A DNA stretch of 64,000 nt from Faecalibacterium sp. I3-3-89. GTDB lineage: Bacteria; Bacillota; Clostridia; Oscillospirales; Ruminococcaceae. Shown here in pieces: positions 8,446 to 17,310 of this stretch (position 1 is its first letter; each line of letters starts with the position of its first letter). The DNA is taken from positions 2,728,001-2,792,000 of the forward strand of contig NZ_CP094468.1 of NCBI RefSeq assembly GCF_023347275.1, read 5' to 3'. Position numbers and translations under genes: made by a program. A model generated the notes under the pieces. The model searched no databases, had not been told where the DNA came from, and saw only the letters and a list, made by a program, of their open reading frames with translations.

Positions 8446-11391
8446 TTAGACTTCTTCCTCTTCCTTGCGCTTTTTGTAGTTCTTGATGGCGGTGTACTCC
8501 AGACCCACGATGAGCAGTGCGGCGACGACGTCTGCACCGATCAGGACGATCTTCCACTTTGCCATACCGGGGTTCAGGTTCTCCTCATCGTAAGCGCGGC
8601 TGTTGACCACGGTGTAGAGGATGTTCTTGGCAGCGGTGCGCATGGCCTGCTTGCTGCTGTTGGTCAGGACGGTCACGGTGTTGTAATCGTTGCCCGTGGT
8701 GCAGAGCATCAGGTCGCCGCCGTTGCGGACAGCCTGATCGGCGGTCATGTAGCCGTAGACGCCGAAGTAGTCGGTCTCGACGAAGCCGAGGAAGCCCCAC
8801 TCGCCGCGCAGGACGTTCTGCAGCAGCTCAGAGCAGCCGCCGGCCCAGCGATTGCCGATGTAGTTGAAGGAGGACATGACTGCGTGGCAGTCTGCATCCT
8901 TGACCGACATTTCGAAGGGCTTGAGGTAGATCTCACGGATGGCCTGCTCGTTGGACCAGGTGGCCGCCATGCAGTTGCGGTTGCCCTCCTGATCGTTCAG
9001 GGCAAAGTGCTTCATGTAAGCGTAGACGCCGTGCTCCTGTGCGCCTGCGATGGCACTTGCGGCCATTTCGCCGGACAGGACGCCATCCTCCGAGTAATAC
9101 TCGAAGTTGCGGCCGGAGAATGCGGTGCGGTGGATGTTCATGGCCGGGCCGTACCAGCCGGAGGTGTTCATCTCGTTGGCCATCTTGCCGATGCTGTCGC
9201 CGAAGTCATGGGCCAGATCCTTGCTCCAGGTCATGCCGATGAGGGTAGCAGCCGGGAAGCCGACCGAGCCGACGCCGGTGAAGTTGTTGTTGATGGAGGC
9301 GGGGCCATCGCAGTCGTTGGTGCGCACCTTGCCGACGCTGTCCACCGCTGCGGTCTGATAGCCGCCGAAGCCGATGGTCTGCTGCAGGTCGTCGATGCTC
9401 ATCTCGTCCAGCAGGTCATCCCACTTGGAGTCGTTGTAATCCACGTCGCGCAGGTCAGCCAGCTTGAGGCCGTTCTTTGCGCCGGTAGTAATGTCCTCTG
9501 CGTTGGGGTCCTCGTCCTTCTCGTAGCCGGACTCGGTGTAGGTGAAGCAGTTCTCGAAGCCGGCCTTGACCTCGTCGCTCATCTCGTAAGTGGCAGGAGC
9601 GGCAGTGGCTTCATCGTAGTTTGCGAAGCCGTCTGCACGGGACAGATAGGTGATCTCGCCCTCAGCGAAATCGAACTGGTTGGTGGCCACGACCTCATCG
9701 CTCCCGCGCTTGTTGGACTCGTTGTAGACGATGTCCGAAGCGAAGGTGCAGGTCTTGGAATCCAGAGCGGTGTGGGAGTCTGCGTTGGTGCTGATGACGT
9801 AGTCGCCAGCCTCCAGCACATAGCAGCCGTTGTTCTGGTAATCGTAGGAAGCCAGCTCCTCCACCGGGATGGTGAAGTCGATGGTCTCGCTCTCGCCGGG
9901 AGCCAGCTCGTCGGTCTTGGCGAAGTCCAGCAGGTTTGCGGAGGCCTTCTCGATGCCGCCGTTGGTATACGGAGGATCGCTGTAGATCTCGACAACATCC
10001 TTGCCGGCAACAGAGCCGGTGTTGGTGACAGTGACGGAGAACTTCAGGTCTGCGCCATCGTTGGTGATGTCGCTCATCTTCTGGGTGAAGGTGGTGTAGC
10101 TCAGGCCGTAGCCGAAGGGATAGACCACTTCCTTGTCGTAGTCGATGAGGCCCTCATCGGCAGCCGTCTCATAGAACTTGTAGCCGACGTAGATGCCCTC
10201 GACGTAGTTGACGAAGGAGGGAGTGGTGCCCTCGGGATCGAACATACTTGCATTGGAGTTGAACTCGGAAGCGTTGGTGTACTTGAAGTCGCCGAAGTTG
10301 TTCCACCACGGAGAGGCGGTCAGGTCGGTGACATAGGTATCTGCGGTGCGGCCGGAGGGGTTGACCTCACCGGCGACCACGCGGCCAAAGCCCTCAAAGC
10401 CGGACTGGCCGGTGCCGGGGCAGAGCAGAACGCCCTTGATCTGGGGGTAATCCTTGACCCAGCCCATCTCGAATGCGTTTGCGCCGTTGTAGACGACGAT
10501 GACGTTGTCGAAGTTGGAAGTGACCAGATCGATCAGCTCTTCCTCGCGGTTGGACAGCTGCAGGAAGTGGTCGCCTGCATCCCAGTCGTTGCCCTCGTTC
10601 AGGCTGTCGTCATAAGAGCCGTTGTAATAGCCAGCGCCGCGCTGAGAGCCGCGGTAGTCTGCCACACGGCGGACCCAGCTGCCGTCCACGACAGCAGCCA
10701 TATCGGTGGGAAGGTCTGCGCCCTCGCCGCCGACGCGGGTGATGACCACCATGGCGGTGTCAGAGTATTCCTTGGCGTTTGCCATCATCTCGTCGGTGTA
10801 CAGGCTGACATTCGGCTCGGGCAGGGTCCAGTCCTGCTGTGCCATGCCGACGCTGGGACGGGTAGCGCAGTAGTCGGTGTAGAACTTGCTCAGCTCGTCG
10901 TTGGTCTCGATGCCCGCATCGTGCAGGCCGGTGAGCAGGTCGGTGACGGGATAGGCGTCGTTCAGTGCGCCGGAGCCGGTGCCGCCGTAGCAGGGGCTGG
11001 TGGAGGCCCAGCCAAAGACGTTCAGCTTGGAGCCGGAGGCCACAGGCAGGATGTTGTCATCGTTCTGTGCCAGAACGATGCCCTCCTGCGTGATCTCGTT
11101 CACCAGCTCGGTCGCCTCTGCGGAGGTCTCCTCGCTGATGGAGCCTTCACCGGAGACCAGATCCAGCATGGTGGACATGGGGCCGATGCAGATGAGGTTG
11201 ACAACGATGACCAGTGCCAGCAGAATGGCGACACCAGACTGCGCACGGACCATCTTCTTCTTGGCTTTCGGCAGCTTCTTGGCCGCAAACATCGCAACGA
11301 GTGCGACCACGACCACGACGCCGAAGGCGATCAGGTAGTTTTGGATGTTGGAAACTACCTGCATTACATCATCCATATTGACGGACAACAT
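8446..11391 (-). CDS. Membrane-anchored glycoside hydrolase family 3 with permuted domains
   Basis: 981 aa. Two hydrophobic helices (about residues 18-38 and 51-71) come first and a third lies near the C terminus, followed by a basic-acidic tail (KKRKEEEEV). Between them the family 3 domains are in swapped order: the alpha/beta sandwich (EGIVLAQNDDNILPV), a fibronectin-III-like domain (PFGYGLSYTTF, VTVTNTGSVAGKDVVEIY), then the TIM barrel (DCDGPASINN, GRNFEYYSEDGVLSGE, KHFALNDQ). The candidate nucleophile Asp is in FVETDYFG. Such reversed family 3 enzymes are known from ruminal Clostridia such as Ruminococcus albus. Start ATG 11391 has AGGAGG 7 bases upstream. The catalytic part is probably held at the outer face of the membrane, but topology is inferred. 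Confidence 0.9.
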   Translation of the reverse strand: MLSVNMDDVMQVVSNIQNYLIAFGVVVVVALVAMFAAKKLPKAKKKMVRAQSGVAILLALVIVVNLICIGPMSTMLDLVSGEGSISEETSAEATELVNEITQEGIVLAQNDDNILPVASGSKLNVFGWASTSPCYGGTGSGALNDAYPVTDLLTGLHDAGIETNDELSKFYTDYCATRPSVGMAQQDWTLPEPNVSLYTDEMMANAKEYSDTAMVVITRVGGEGADLPTDMAAVVDGSWVRRVADYRGSQRGAGYYNGSYDDSLNEGNDWDAGDHFLQLSNREEELIDLVTSNFDNVIVVYNGANAFEMGWVKDYPQIKGVLLCPGTGQSGFEGFGRVVAGEVNPSGRTADTYVTDLTASPWWNNFGDFKYTNASEFNSNASMFDPEGTTPSFVNYVEGIYVGYKFYETAADEGLIDYDKEVVYPFGYGLSYTTFTQKMSDITNDGADLKFSVTVTNTGSVAGKDVVEIYSDPPYTNGGIEKASANLLDFAKTDELAPGESETIDFTIPVEELASYDYQNNGCYVLEAGDYVISTNADSHTALDSKTCTFASDIVYNESNKRGSDEVVATNQFDFAEGEITYLSRADGFANYDEATAAPATYEMSDEVKAGFENCFTYTESGYEKDEDPNAEDITTGAKNGLKLADLRDVDYNDSKWDDLLDEMSIDDLQQTIGFGGYQTAAVDSVGKVRTNDCDGPASINNNFTGVGSVGFPAATLIGMTWSKDLAHDFGDSIGKMANEMNTSGWYGPAMNIHRTAFSGRNFEYYSEDGVLSGEMAASAIAGAQEHGVYAYMKHFALNDQEGNRNCMAATWSNEQAIREIYLKPFEMSVKDADCHAVMSSFNYIGNRWAGGCSELLQNVLRGEWGFLGFVETDYFGVYGYMTADQAVRNGGDLMLCTTGNDYNTVTVLTNSSKQAMRTAAKNILYTVVNSRAYDEENLNPGMAKWKIVLIGADVVAALLIVGLEYTAIKNYKKRKEEEEV

Positions 11392-11453
11392 AATTCTTCC
11401 TCCTTATTCTGAATTCATATTTCCCGGGCACAGCTCCCGGACCATTGGCATCC

Positions 11454-11483
11454 ATTATAAAGGAATTCAATGAAAATTTACAA
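11454..11483 (-). promoter_or_regulatory. Promoter of the membrane-anchored glycosidase
   Basis: On the minus strand: consensus TATAAT (11454-11459) with a TTGTAA-like -35 about 17-18 bp upstream. The remaining 110 bases up to the next gene's terminator are AT-rich with no further feature seen. Confidence 0.6.
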
Positions 11484-11594
11484 AGATTTTCACAATCTGT
11501 CATTTCCGAGGCATATTTTGCAGAAGTTTCATTTTGGTTTCAAATTTTATTGTGCTTATCCACAAATACAGGCCCGGTTTTATTGTGCAAAACA

Positions 11595-11640
11595 GAAAAA
11601 ACCTCTCCGGCATTGCGAAGCAATGACGGAGAGGTTTTTC
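11595..11640 (-). terminator. Terminator of the two-component operon
   Basis: The stem AACCTCTCCG with its complement (11600-11609 and 11627-11636) is followed on the minus strand by a run of Ts, directly after the kinase stop codon at 11642. Confidence 0.88.
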
Positions 11641-11641
11641 T

Positions 11642-12922
11642 TTATTCCGGGATCGGCAGCAGGATCCGCAGCGTGAACCAGCCGTCGGCCCAGTGAAGGG
11701 TCATGGTGCCGTCGTGGTCCTGCGCTGCCGCCTGCACGCCCCGCAGGTCGTAGCCGCCGTGGGTGTTGTGGCGGGGCAGGCCGTCTGCGCCCAGTTCCAC
11801 GGGCTGGGCGCAGTAATTCTCGAAGCGGAGCATCACACAGCCGCTCTGGTCATAGACGGCCACCCGCAGCAGCCGCTTTTCGGGGTCCGGCTCTGCCGTG
11901 ACACACTCGATGGCGTTGTCCAGCGGCGCGCCCACGAGGGTGCACAGCTCCCGGGTCGTCAGGAACCCCAGCTTGCTGCCATCGGCCACGCTGGTCATGT
12001 TGATGCCCCGCTGCTGGCAGTCCATGCTCTTTGCGGTGAGCAGGGTGTCCAGCACCGGATTGCCGGTCTTGTTCTCGGCCTCATACCGGCGGATGCCGCT
12101 TTCCATCCGGGCCAGCGCGGCGTCCTGCTTGGCCCGGTCGCGCTCGGCACGGATGTCTGCGATCTGAATTTTCAACTCATGGTAGCGGCTGTTGATGAGC
12201 CGGATGCCCTCTTTGCTCCGCTTGTACTGCTCATACTGGCGGTGGAGCACCTCGTCCATCGCCGCAAGCTCGCTGTGGAGGGCCGCTTCCCGCAGCTGCT
12301 CGTGCTGGACGGTCAGGATGAGGACACCGCAGATGTCCACCAGCGTGCGGATGTAGTAGACGCTCATGTCCACCTCGCGGTCGCCCAAGAAGAGCAGGTT
12401 GCTCACCGCGAAGACCATCGCCGCCATGACGACGGCCACGAGGGCCGCTTTTCCGCTGATGACGATGCGGCCCTTGGGGCTGGCGTGCTTGTGCTCCAGC
12501 AGCCAGATGCAGCCGAAGACCCCGCTGTAGACCACCGCCAGCAGCGCCAGCGACAGGCCATCGGCCCCTCTGCGTTGAGGCCAGAGGAAACAGTGCAGCT
12601 GCCACTCGGCGCTGGCAGCCAGCTCGGCCAGAACAAAGGCCCGGGCGCAGACATACCCGGCCTCCAGCAGCGAGATGGTGCGGGTGAGCCAGAGGTAAAG
12701 GTACTGCATCGCCACCGCCGCCGCCATGCAGGGGATCCACCACGCCAGCGGGACGCTGCCCGTGGCCTGCAAAAAAGCGCAGAGGACCAGCGCCCACGCC
12801 GCGCTGACGGCGAGGGTGGCTTTCGGGCCGAAGCGGAGGCCCAGCGGCAGGGCGTAGATGCCCACGGCCAGACACTCGGCCAGCGCCGTGTAGAGGCGCG
12901 GGATATTGGGCAGCGCCGTCAT
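11642..12922 (-). CDS. AgrC-like sensor histidine kinase
   Basis: 426 aa. The first ~200 residues hold about six membrane helices. The rest is a cytoplasmic coiled segment and a GHKL ATPase. The likely phospho-acceptor His is in SRYHELKIQI. The N-box is in GAPLDNAIE, and the GHKL G-box region follows (HGGYDLRGV). The family (AgrC and relatives) senses small molecules or peptides and phosphorylates a LytTR regulator. The gene overlaps the regulator gene by four bases (ATGA), so the two are translationally coupled. No signal peptide precursor is seen nearby, so the ligand is unknown. The neighbouring glycosidase and S-layer genes are candidate targets, but that is only proximity. Confidence 0.85.
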   Translation of the reverse strand: MTALPNIPRLYTALAECLAVGIYALPLGLRFGPKATLAVSAAWALVLCAFLQATGSVPLAWWIPCMAAAVAMQYLYLWLTRTISLLEAGYVCARAFVLAELAASAEWQLHCFLWPQRRGADGLSLALLAVVYSGVFGCIWLLEHKHASPKGRIVISGKAALVAVVMAAMVFAVSNLLFLGDREVDMSVYYIRTLVDICGVLILTVQHEQLREAALHSELAAMDEVLHRQYEQYKRSKEGIRLINSRYHELKIQIADIRAERDRAKQDAALARMESGIRRYEAENKTGNPVLDTLLTAKSMDCQQRGINMTSVADGSKLGFLTTRELCTLVGAPLDNAIECVTAEPDPEKRLLRVAVYDQSGCVMLRFENYCAQPVELGADGLPRHNTHGGYDLRGVQAAAQDHDGTMTLHWADGWFTLRILLPIPE

Positions 12923-13629
12923 GCGCCTCCACCTCCGATGTGGTCGGCCAGCGCCGCGAGGAAAGCTTTCCGCCGGGGCCGGCTCAGCTGCAATTCATAG
13001 GGTCCTACCTGCACCATCCCCTGCTGCACCCCCTTCACCTGCGCCAGATTGACGAGGTAGCCGCTGTTGCAGCGGGCAAAGGGCCGCTCAGCCAGCTTCT
13101 CCTCGAAGGCTTTCAGGGTGCCCGCCGCCGCGAAGTCCCCCTCCTCGGTGTAGAAGTGGACGCGGTGGCCCTCGCTTTCCAGATAATAGATGAGGGAGGA
13201 GTCCAGCCGCCGAAGCCCGCCCTCCACCGGCAGGGCCAGATAGTGCCGCACCCGGCGGCGCAGCTGCTCCTCCACCTTCCGGAGCTGCTGCGAAAAGGCA
13301 AAGTAGGGCACCGGTTTGAGCACATAGTCCAGCGCACCCACCGCGTACCCGCCGATGGCGTACTGGGCCATATTCGTGATGAAGACGATGATGACGTCCT
13401 TGTCCAGCTCCCGCACCCGCCGGGCCGTCTCCATCCCATCCAGATGCTTCATCTCCACGTCCAGAAACAGGACATCGTACACCGGGCGGTAATCATCCAT
13501 CAGCTCCATCCCGTCGGCGAACTCCGTCACAGCAAACTCGGTGCCATACTGCCGGGTGTGCCGCTGCACATAGCCTTGCAGCTGCGCCCGCACCTCTGCC
13601 TCGTCCTCCACCAGAGCGATGCGTATCAT
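12919..13629 (-). CDS. LytTR-family response regulator
   Basis: 236 aa. The receiver domain (residues 1-120) has acidic residues in LVEDEAE, the phospho-acceptor Asp in FLDVEM and Lys in YVLKPV. A LytTR DNA-binding domain follows (residues 135-236, YYLESEGHRVHFYT, RCNSGYLVNL). Start ATG 13629 has AGGAGG 7 bases upstream; the frame stays open further upstream, but only the 236-aa form matches the family. First gene of the operon with the kinase at 11642. LytTR regulators of this type usually bind direct repeats near promoters of exported or surface products; targets are not identified here. Confidence 0.92.
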   Translation of the reverse strand: MIRIALVEDEAEVRAQLQGYVQRHTRQYGTEFAVTEFADGMELMDDYRPVYDVLFLDVEMKHLDGMETARRVRELDKDVIIVFITNMAQYAIGGYAVGALDYVLKPVPYFAFSQQLRKVEEQLRRRVRHYLALPVEGGLRRLDSSLIYYLESEGHRVHFYTEEGDFAAAGTLKAFEEKLAERPFARCNSGYLVNLAQVKGVQQGMVQVGPYELQLSRPRRKAFLAALADHIGGGGA

Positions 13630-13666
13630 TGCCGCACCTCCTTTTTCCGCAATTTCTCTGGTTTTT

Positions 13667-13695
13667 ATTGTAACACGAAACTGGGCCGGTGGCAA
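13667..13695 (-). promoter_or_regulatory. Promoter of the LytTR two-component operon
   Basis: On the minus strand: TTGCCA (13690-13695), a 17-bp spacer, then TACAAT (13667-13672). Confidence 0.68.
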
Positions 13696-13743
13696 ATGGG
13701 AAGGCCCTTTTTCTGCCGCGTCCCCCAGTCCAACAGCTAAACA

Positions 13744-13792
13744 CAAAAGCAGCAGCCTCACTCTGCGTTCGGTGAGGCTGCTGCTTTGTTCT
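13744..13792 (-). terminator. Terminator of the S-layer homology gene
   Basis: A 16-bp stem (AAGCAGCAGCCTCAC and complement) is followed on the minus strand by TTTTGTGTTT, just past the stop at 13806. Confidence 0.85.
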
Positions 13793-13805
13793 TTCAGGGA
13801 AGATC

Positions 13806-15953
13806 TCAGTTCGTCTTGACGGCCACGAGGATGCGGATCTTCTTTCCGCCTGCGCAGCCGAAGTTGTCGTACCAGCCGATGAGCTTGTAGTCCTCGGTGT
13901 TGACCTTGGGCAGCGAGGTGGCGAAATACTGGCCGTTCGACCACAGATAGACCTGCATATCGTCGGCGGTCTCATACCGCTTGTCCCCGCTCATGACCGA
14001 AGCCGCGCCCAGCCTGTCGATGACCACCGGCGAGAGCTGGAGCATCCGGTTGATGGCCTTGCCGTCGGCAGAGCGGCCGATGGCGATGCCGCCCGCCACG
14101 ATGGGATACTTGGTGGCGGTGCTGTAGGCCACCTGCTTGCCGCCGGTGTAGCAGACGTAGGTGGCACCCTCGCCCAGATAGTTGAGGAAATCGCCCAGCG
14201 TGCCGCCCACACTGTCACCGGTGCGGCGGAGCACATAGCTGAAGAGCTGGTCCGTCTTGCCGGTGAGGGTGTTCCAGGTAGAGCTGACGATGCTGCCGTC
14301 GATGAGGCCGTAGAGCACATCGCTGGTGCTGGGCACCAGAATGTTCTTCACGTCCTGAAAGGTCTCCTCGTCGGTCTTCTTCACCGTGGTGGTGGTCGTT
14401 GTCGTCGTGGGGAGGCCTGCGGCCTCCTTTGCGGCGTCCTGCGCCTTCTCGCTGATCTTCTTGTCGATCTTCTTAGCGGCTTCGTCCGTCAGGCGGCGGA
14501 CGGAATCCAGCGCGGCATACTCCCACAGGTCGCCGGTCACATCGTTGAGGATGACCCGGTCGATCTCACCGGCGGCGTTGGTGGTGTAGTAGCGGACGTC
14601 GTTCTCACTCAGCGTTACCCCCGATAGGCGGCTGGGGCGAACTGCCCCAGCCACACCCTCCGACGTCGTATCAAGGATCTGCACGTTGTCTGCAAACGGG
14701 GTGTCGCCCAGTGCGGTGCCGTCGGCGCGGATGGTGCCGCTGACCGGACGGGGCGAGATGGACTTAACGCTCTCGCCGCCCTCGTCCACGCGGACCTCCA
14801 CCAGCTTGCCCGCCGGGAAATTGAGCTTATTGTTTACGTTGACGGTGCGGGCCGTGCCGTCGGTGCACATGATGGAGACGGCCTGCTGCACCTCGGCGCT
14901 GTTGGTCTCCACGAGGGTGCGGGATGAGGACTGCACCACGCCGTAAAATACGGCGTCGGCCTCCTCCCCGGTGAGGACGGAGACTGCGGCGTCGTTCATG
15001 CCCAGCAGCAGCGTGACCACCTGACCCACGCCGCCGCCGGACAGGGAGGACAGCTGGTAGGCCACGGAGGGCGAGGCGATGGTGTAGCTGACCCCGGCCA
15101 CAGTCACAGAGGTCGGGGCGCTGGCCGAGGGCGAGACCGCCGTCACACGGCCTGCGGCACGCTTATTGTAGATCCACAGGGTGCGGGCGCTCTCATTATA
15201 ATAGTAGACATCATAGGGCGAGAGGGCCGCAGAGGTGGTGACTTCGTCGTTGCGGTAGATGGCCGCCGGGGCAAAGGGCAGGGCCGTGGCCGCATCGGCC
15301 ACGAAGGGGCCTTTGACGTTGTCCAGCAGGACGGAGGAGATGTCCACCTGACCGTTGCTCACCGCAAAGCCCAGCGTGGAGGCGTAGACCTGACCGCTGC
15401 CGTTCATGGCCGTGAGGGCATTGTAGAAGAGCACGGTGCCCTGCTCGAGGGTCAGCACCTCGCCCTGACGGGCGCTGATGTCATTGCGCAGGCCCAGTGC
15501 GCTCGCCTTATTGAGCTGGGCCGAGGGGAAGGTGCCGCCGAGGCTCGCCACATCGTAGCCCAGCAGGCGGAGGGCCATGGTGCAGGCCTCCTCCAGCGTA
15601 ACGGCATTGTCCGGGCGGAAGCTGCCATCGGAGTAGCCGGTCATCCAGCCGTTCTGGACGGCGGTGCGGATGTAGACGGCGTAGGGCGAATCGCTGTCCA
15701 CATCGCTGTACAGACGGCCGGTGCGGCCCTGTGCTGCGGCGGTGTCGCGGTAGGCCGAGAAAGCCGTCAGGAGACGGGCCGCCTGCCCACGGGTGAGGGG
15801 CGCGCCCAGAGAAGCGGACTGCTCGGCGGTCAGACCGCCCAGCGCCGTCGCCGTCTGGACTGCCGCATTGGAGCCGACCGCCGAGGCGGGCAGCACCAGC
15901 ATGGAAACCGCCACGCAGACGGCCAGCAGGAATGCGAGGAATCTTTTTTTCAT
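13806..15953 (-). CDS. S-layer homology domain surface protein
   Basis: 715 aa with a classic signal peptide (MKKR, hydrophobic core, cleavage near LPASA-VG). SLH repeats occupy about residues 40-190 (LTRGQAARLL, GYSDGSFRPDNAVTLEEA), which in this family bind cell-wall secondary polymers and hold the protein on the surface. The remaining ~500 residues match no family I recognise. They are rich in short beta strands and include a run of eight Thr near residue 520 that looks like a linker. The start is well supported: AAGGAG lies 6 bases before ATG 15953. A terminator follows the gene. It sits downstream of the efflux operon, separated by a palindromic repeat, so it is probably transcribed separately. 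Confidence 0.87.
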   Translation of the reverse strand: MKKRFLAFLLAVCVAVSMLVLPASAVGSNAAVQTATALGGLTAEQSASLGAPLTRGQAARLLTAFSAYRDTAAAQGRTGRLYSDVDSDSPYAVYIRTAVQNGWMTGYSDGSFRPDNAVTLEEACTMALRLLGYDVASLGGTFPSAQLNKASALGLRNDISARQGEVLTLEQGTVLFYNALTAMNGSGQVYASTLGFAVSNGQVDISSVLLDNVKGPFVADAATALPFAPAAIYRNDEVTTSAALSPYDVYYYNESARTLWIYNKRAAGRVTAVSPSASAPTSVTVAGVSYTIASPSVAYQLSSLSGGGVGQVVTLLLGMNDAAVSVLTGEEADAVFYGVVQSSSRTLVETNSAEVQQAVSIMCTDGTARTVNVNNKLNFPAGKLVEVRVDEGGESVKSISPRPVSGTIRADGTALGDTPFADNVQILDTTSEGVAGAVRPSRLSGVTLSENDVRYYTTNAAGEIDRVILNDVTGDLWEYAALDSVRRLTDEAAKKIDKKISEKAQDAAKEAAGLPTTTTTTTTVKKTDEETFQDVKNILVPSTSDVLYGLIDGSIVSSTWNTLTGKTDQLFSYVLRRTGDSVGGTLGDFLNYLGEGATYVCYTGGKQVAYSTATKYPIVAGGIAIGRSADGKAINRMLQLSPVVIDRLGAASVMSGDKRYETADDMQVYLWSNGQYFATSLPKVNTEDYKLIGWYDNFGCAGGKKIRILVAVKTN

Positions 15954-15984
15954 GGTAAACTCCTTATAAGTATAAACCTCTCAG

Positions 15985-16108
15985 TCTCGCATTCGCTCGA
16001 CAGCTCCCCTACCGAGGGGAGCCTCTGGCGAAGAGAGGAAGCTTTCCGGAATGCCAAGGCCTCTCCTCGATAGGAGAGGTGGCAGCGCGTCAGCGCTGAC
16101 GGAGAGGT
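15985..16108. repeat. Intergenic palindromic repeat cluster
   Basis: Several short inverted repeats are packed into about 120 bases. CTCCCCTACCGAGGGGAG is at 16004-16022. GGCCTCTCC pairs across TCGATA with GGAGAGG at 16059-16079. GTCAGCGCTGAC is at 16089-16100. A related CTCCCC-GGGGAG hairpin recurs at 39826-39845. This looks like a short interspersed element of the genome rather than a single terminator. Confidence 0.65.
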
Positions 16109-17310
16109 TAATCATACCTCAACGCCTCGATGGGGTTCAGGCGGGCGGCACGGCGGGCAGGCAGGAAGCCGAACAGGACGCCGATGCCGCAGGAGATGCC
16201 CACGGCGATGGCCGCTGCGTCCGCCGAGGGGGTGACGTTCAGGGTGATGTCCGTCAGGACGAACGGAAGGATCTGGTTGATGATGGCCGAGACGATGTAG
16301 CCCAGCACGATGCCGAAGCAGCCGCCCAGCGCCGACGTGACGCCGGCCTCCACGACGAACTGGGTCAGGATGGTGCTCTCCTGTGCGCCCAGCGCCTTCC
16401 GGATGCCGATCTCGCGGGTGCGCTCGGTGACGGACACCAGCATGATGTTCATGATGCCGATGCCGCCCACCAGAAGCGAGATGCCTGCGATGGCCGTCAG
16501 GACGCCCACCATAATATTGATCATAGAGGACATCTGCGACATTGCCGCACTCAGGCTCATGACGAAGACGTAGTCATCCTTACTGACCAGCTTCTTGAGC
16601 CGCGACTGCAAAAACTCCTGTGCCTCGTCCGAGTGGTCTGCATCCTGCAGCACGACGTAATACTGGCTGACGCTGCTTCCGCTGCTGAGGCTCAGCAGGG
16701 TGGTGTAGGGGACAAGGACAACGTCGTCGTTGCCGCCCTCGTACTGGGCGGCGGGCTTGGAGCGGCCTTCCAGCACGCCCACGATGCGAAACTCGTTTGC
16801 GCCCACCTTGAGGGTGCTGCCGAGGCCGTTGCCGCCGAAGATCTTGCGGTCCACATAGTCGCCGATGACGCAGATGTTCTTGTTGTCCATCAGGTCGGTG
16901 TACTGGATGCCCCGGCCCTTGGCCACCTTATAGTTGTTGATGGTCAGATAATCCTCATTGACGCCGCTGATGTAGGTGCGGCGGTACTTCTCCCCTGCCA
17001 CCCGCAGCGGATCCGTCCCGGCGCTGGCGATGGGCGAAAGGCCCCTGTAATACTCCGGCTTCTGGTTGATGATGTTATACACATCGCTGACCTCCACCGT
17101 GCGGGTGCTGGCGGTCATGACGTTGACCGACAGAATATCGCTGCCCATATCGGAGTAGAAGTCCTGCATCATGTGGGTCATGCCGTTGCCGAGGCCGACG
17201 ATGACGATGACGGCCATAACGCCGATGATGATGCCCAGCATGGTGAGGAAGGTGCGGACTTTGTTGCTCCACACGTTCTGGATGGCCTGCTTGAAGGTCT
17301 CCTTTATCAT
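16108..17310 (-). CDS. MacB-like ABC transporter permease
   Basis: 400-aa permease of the MacB/FtsX class. There is one N-terminal helix (about residues 20-42), a large extracytoplasmic MacB-type domain (about 45-260) and three C-terminal helices with the conserved loop VTERTREIGIRKALGA. It forms a tripartite efflux machine with the ATPase at 17307 and the adaptor at 18062; all three genes overlap by four bases or nearly so, in the order adaptor-ATPase-permease. In Firmicutes such systems export antimicrobial peptides, lipids or toxic compounds. The substrate is not indicated. It is the last gene of the operon, followed by a palindromic repeat. Confidence 0.92.
   Translation of the reverse strand: MIKETFKQAIQNVWSNKVRTFLTMLGIIIGVMAVIVIVGLGNGMTHMMQDFYSDMGSDILSVNVMTASTRTVEVSDVYNIINQKPEYYRGLSPIASAGTDPLRVAGEKYRRTYISGVNEDYLTINNYKVAKGRGIQYTDLMDNKNICVIGDYVDRKIFGGNGLGSTLKVGANEFRIVGVLEGRSKPAAQYEGGNDDVVLVPYTTLLSLSSGSSVSQYYVVLQDADHSDEAQEFLQSRLKKLVSKDDYVFVMSLSAAMSQMSSMINIMVGVLTAIAGISLLVGGIGIMNIMLVSVTERTREIGIRKALGAQESTILTQFVVEAGVTSALGGCFGIVLGYIVSAIINQILPFVLTDITLNVTPSADAAAIAVGISCGIGVLFGFLPARRAARLNPIEALRYD

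Noticed and set aside
3511..11412. Very long open frames on the plus strand opposite the symporter and glycosidase genes
   Set aside because: They mirror GC-rich genes on the minus strand, lack ribosome binding sites, and translate to low-complexity His/Asp/Ala/Gly-rich sequence. The minus-strand products match known families.
11642..13629. Complete agr-type quorum system
   Set aside because: The kinase and regulator fit, but no AgrB-like processing enzyme or AgrD-like peptide gene is seen on either side.
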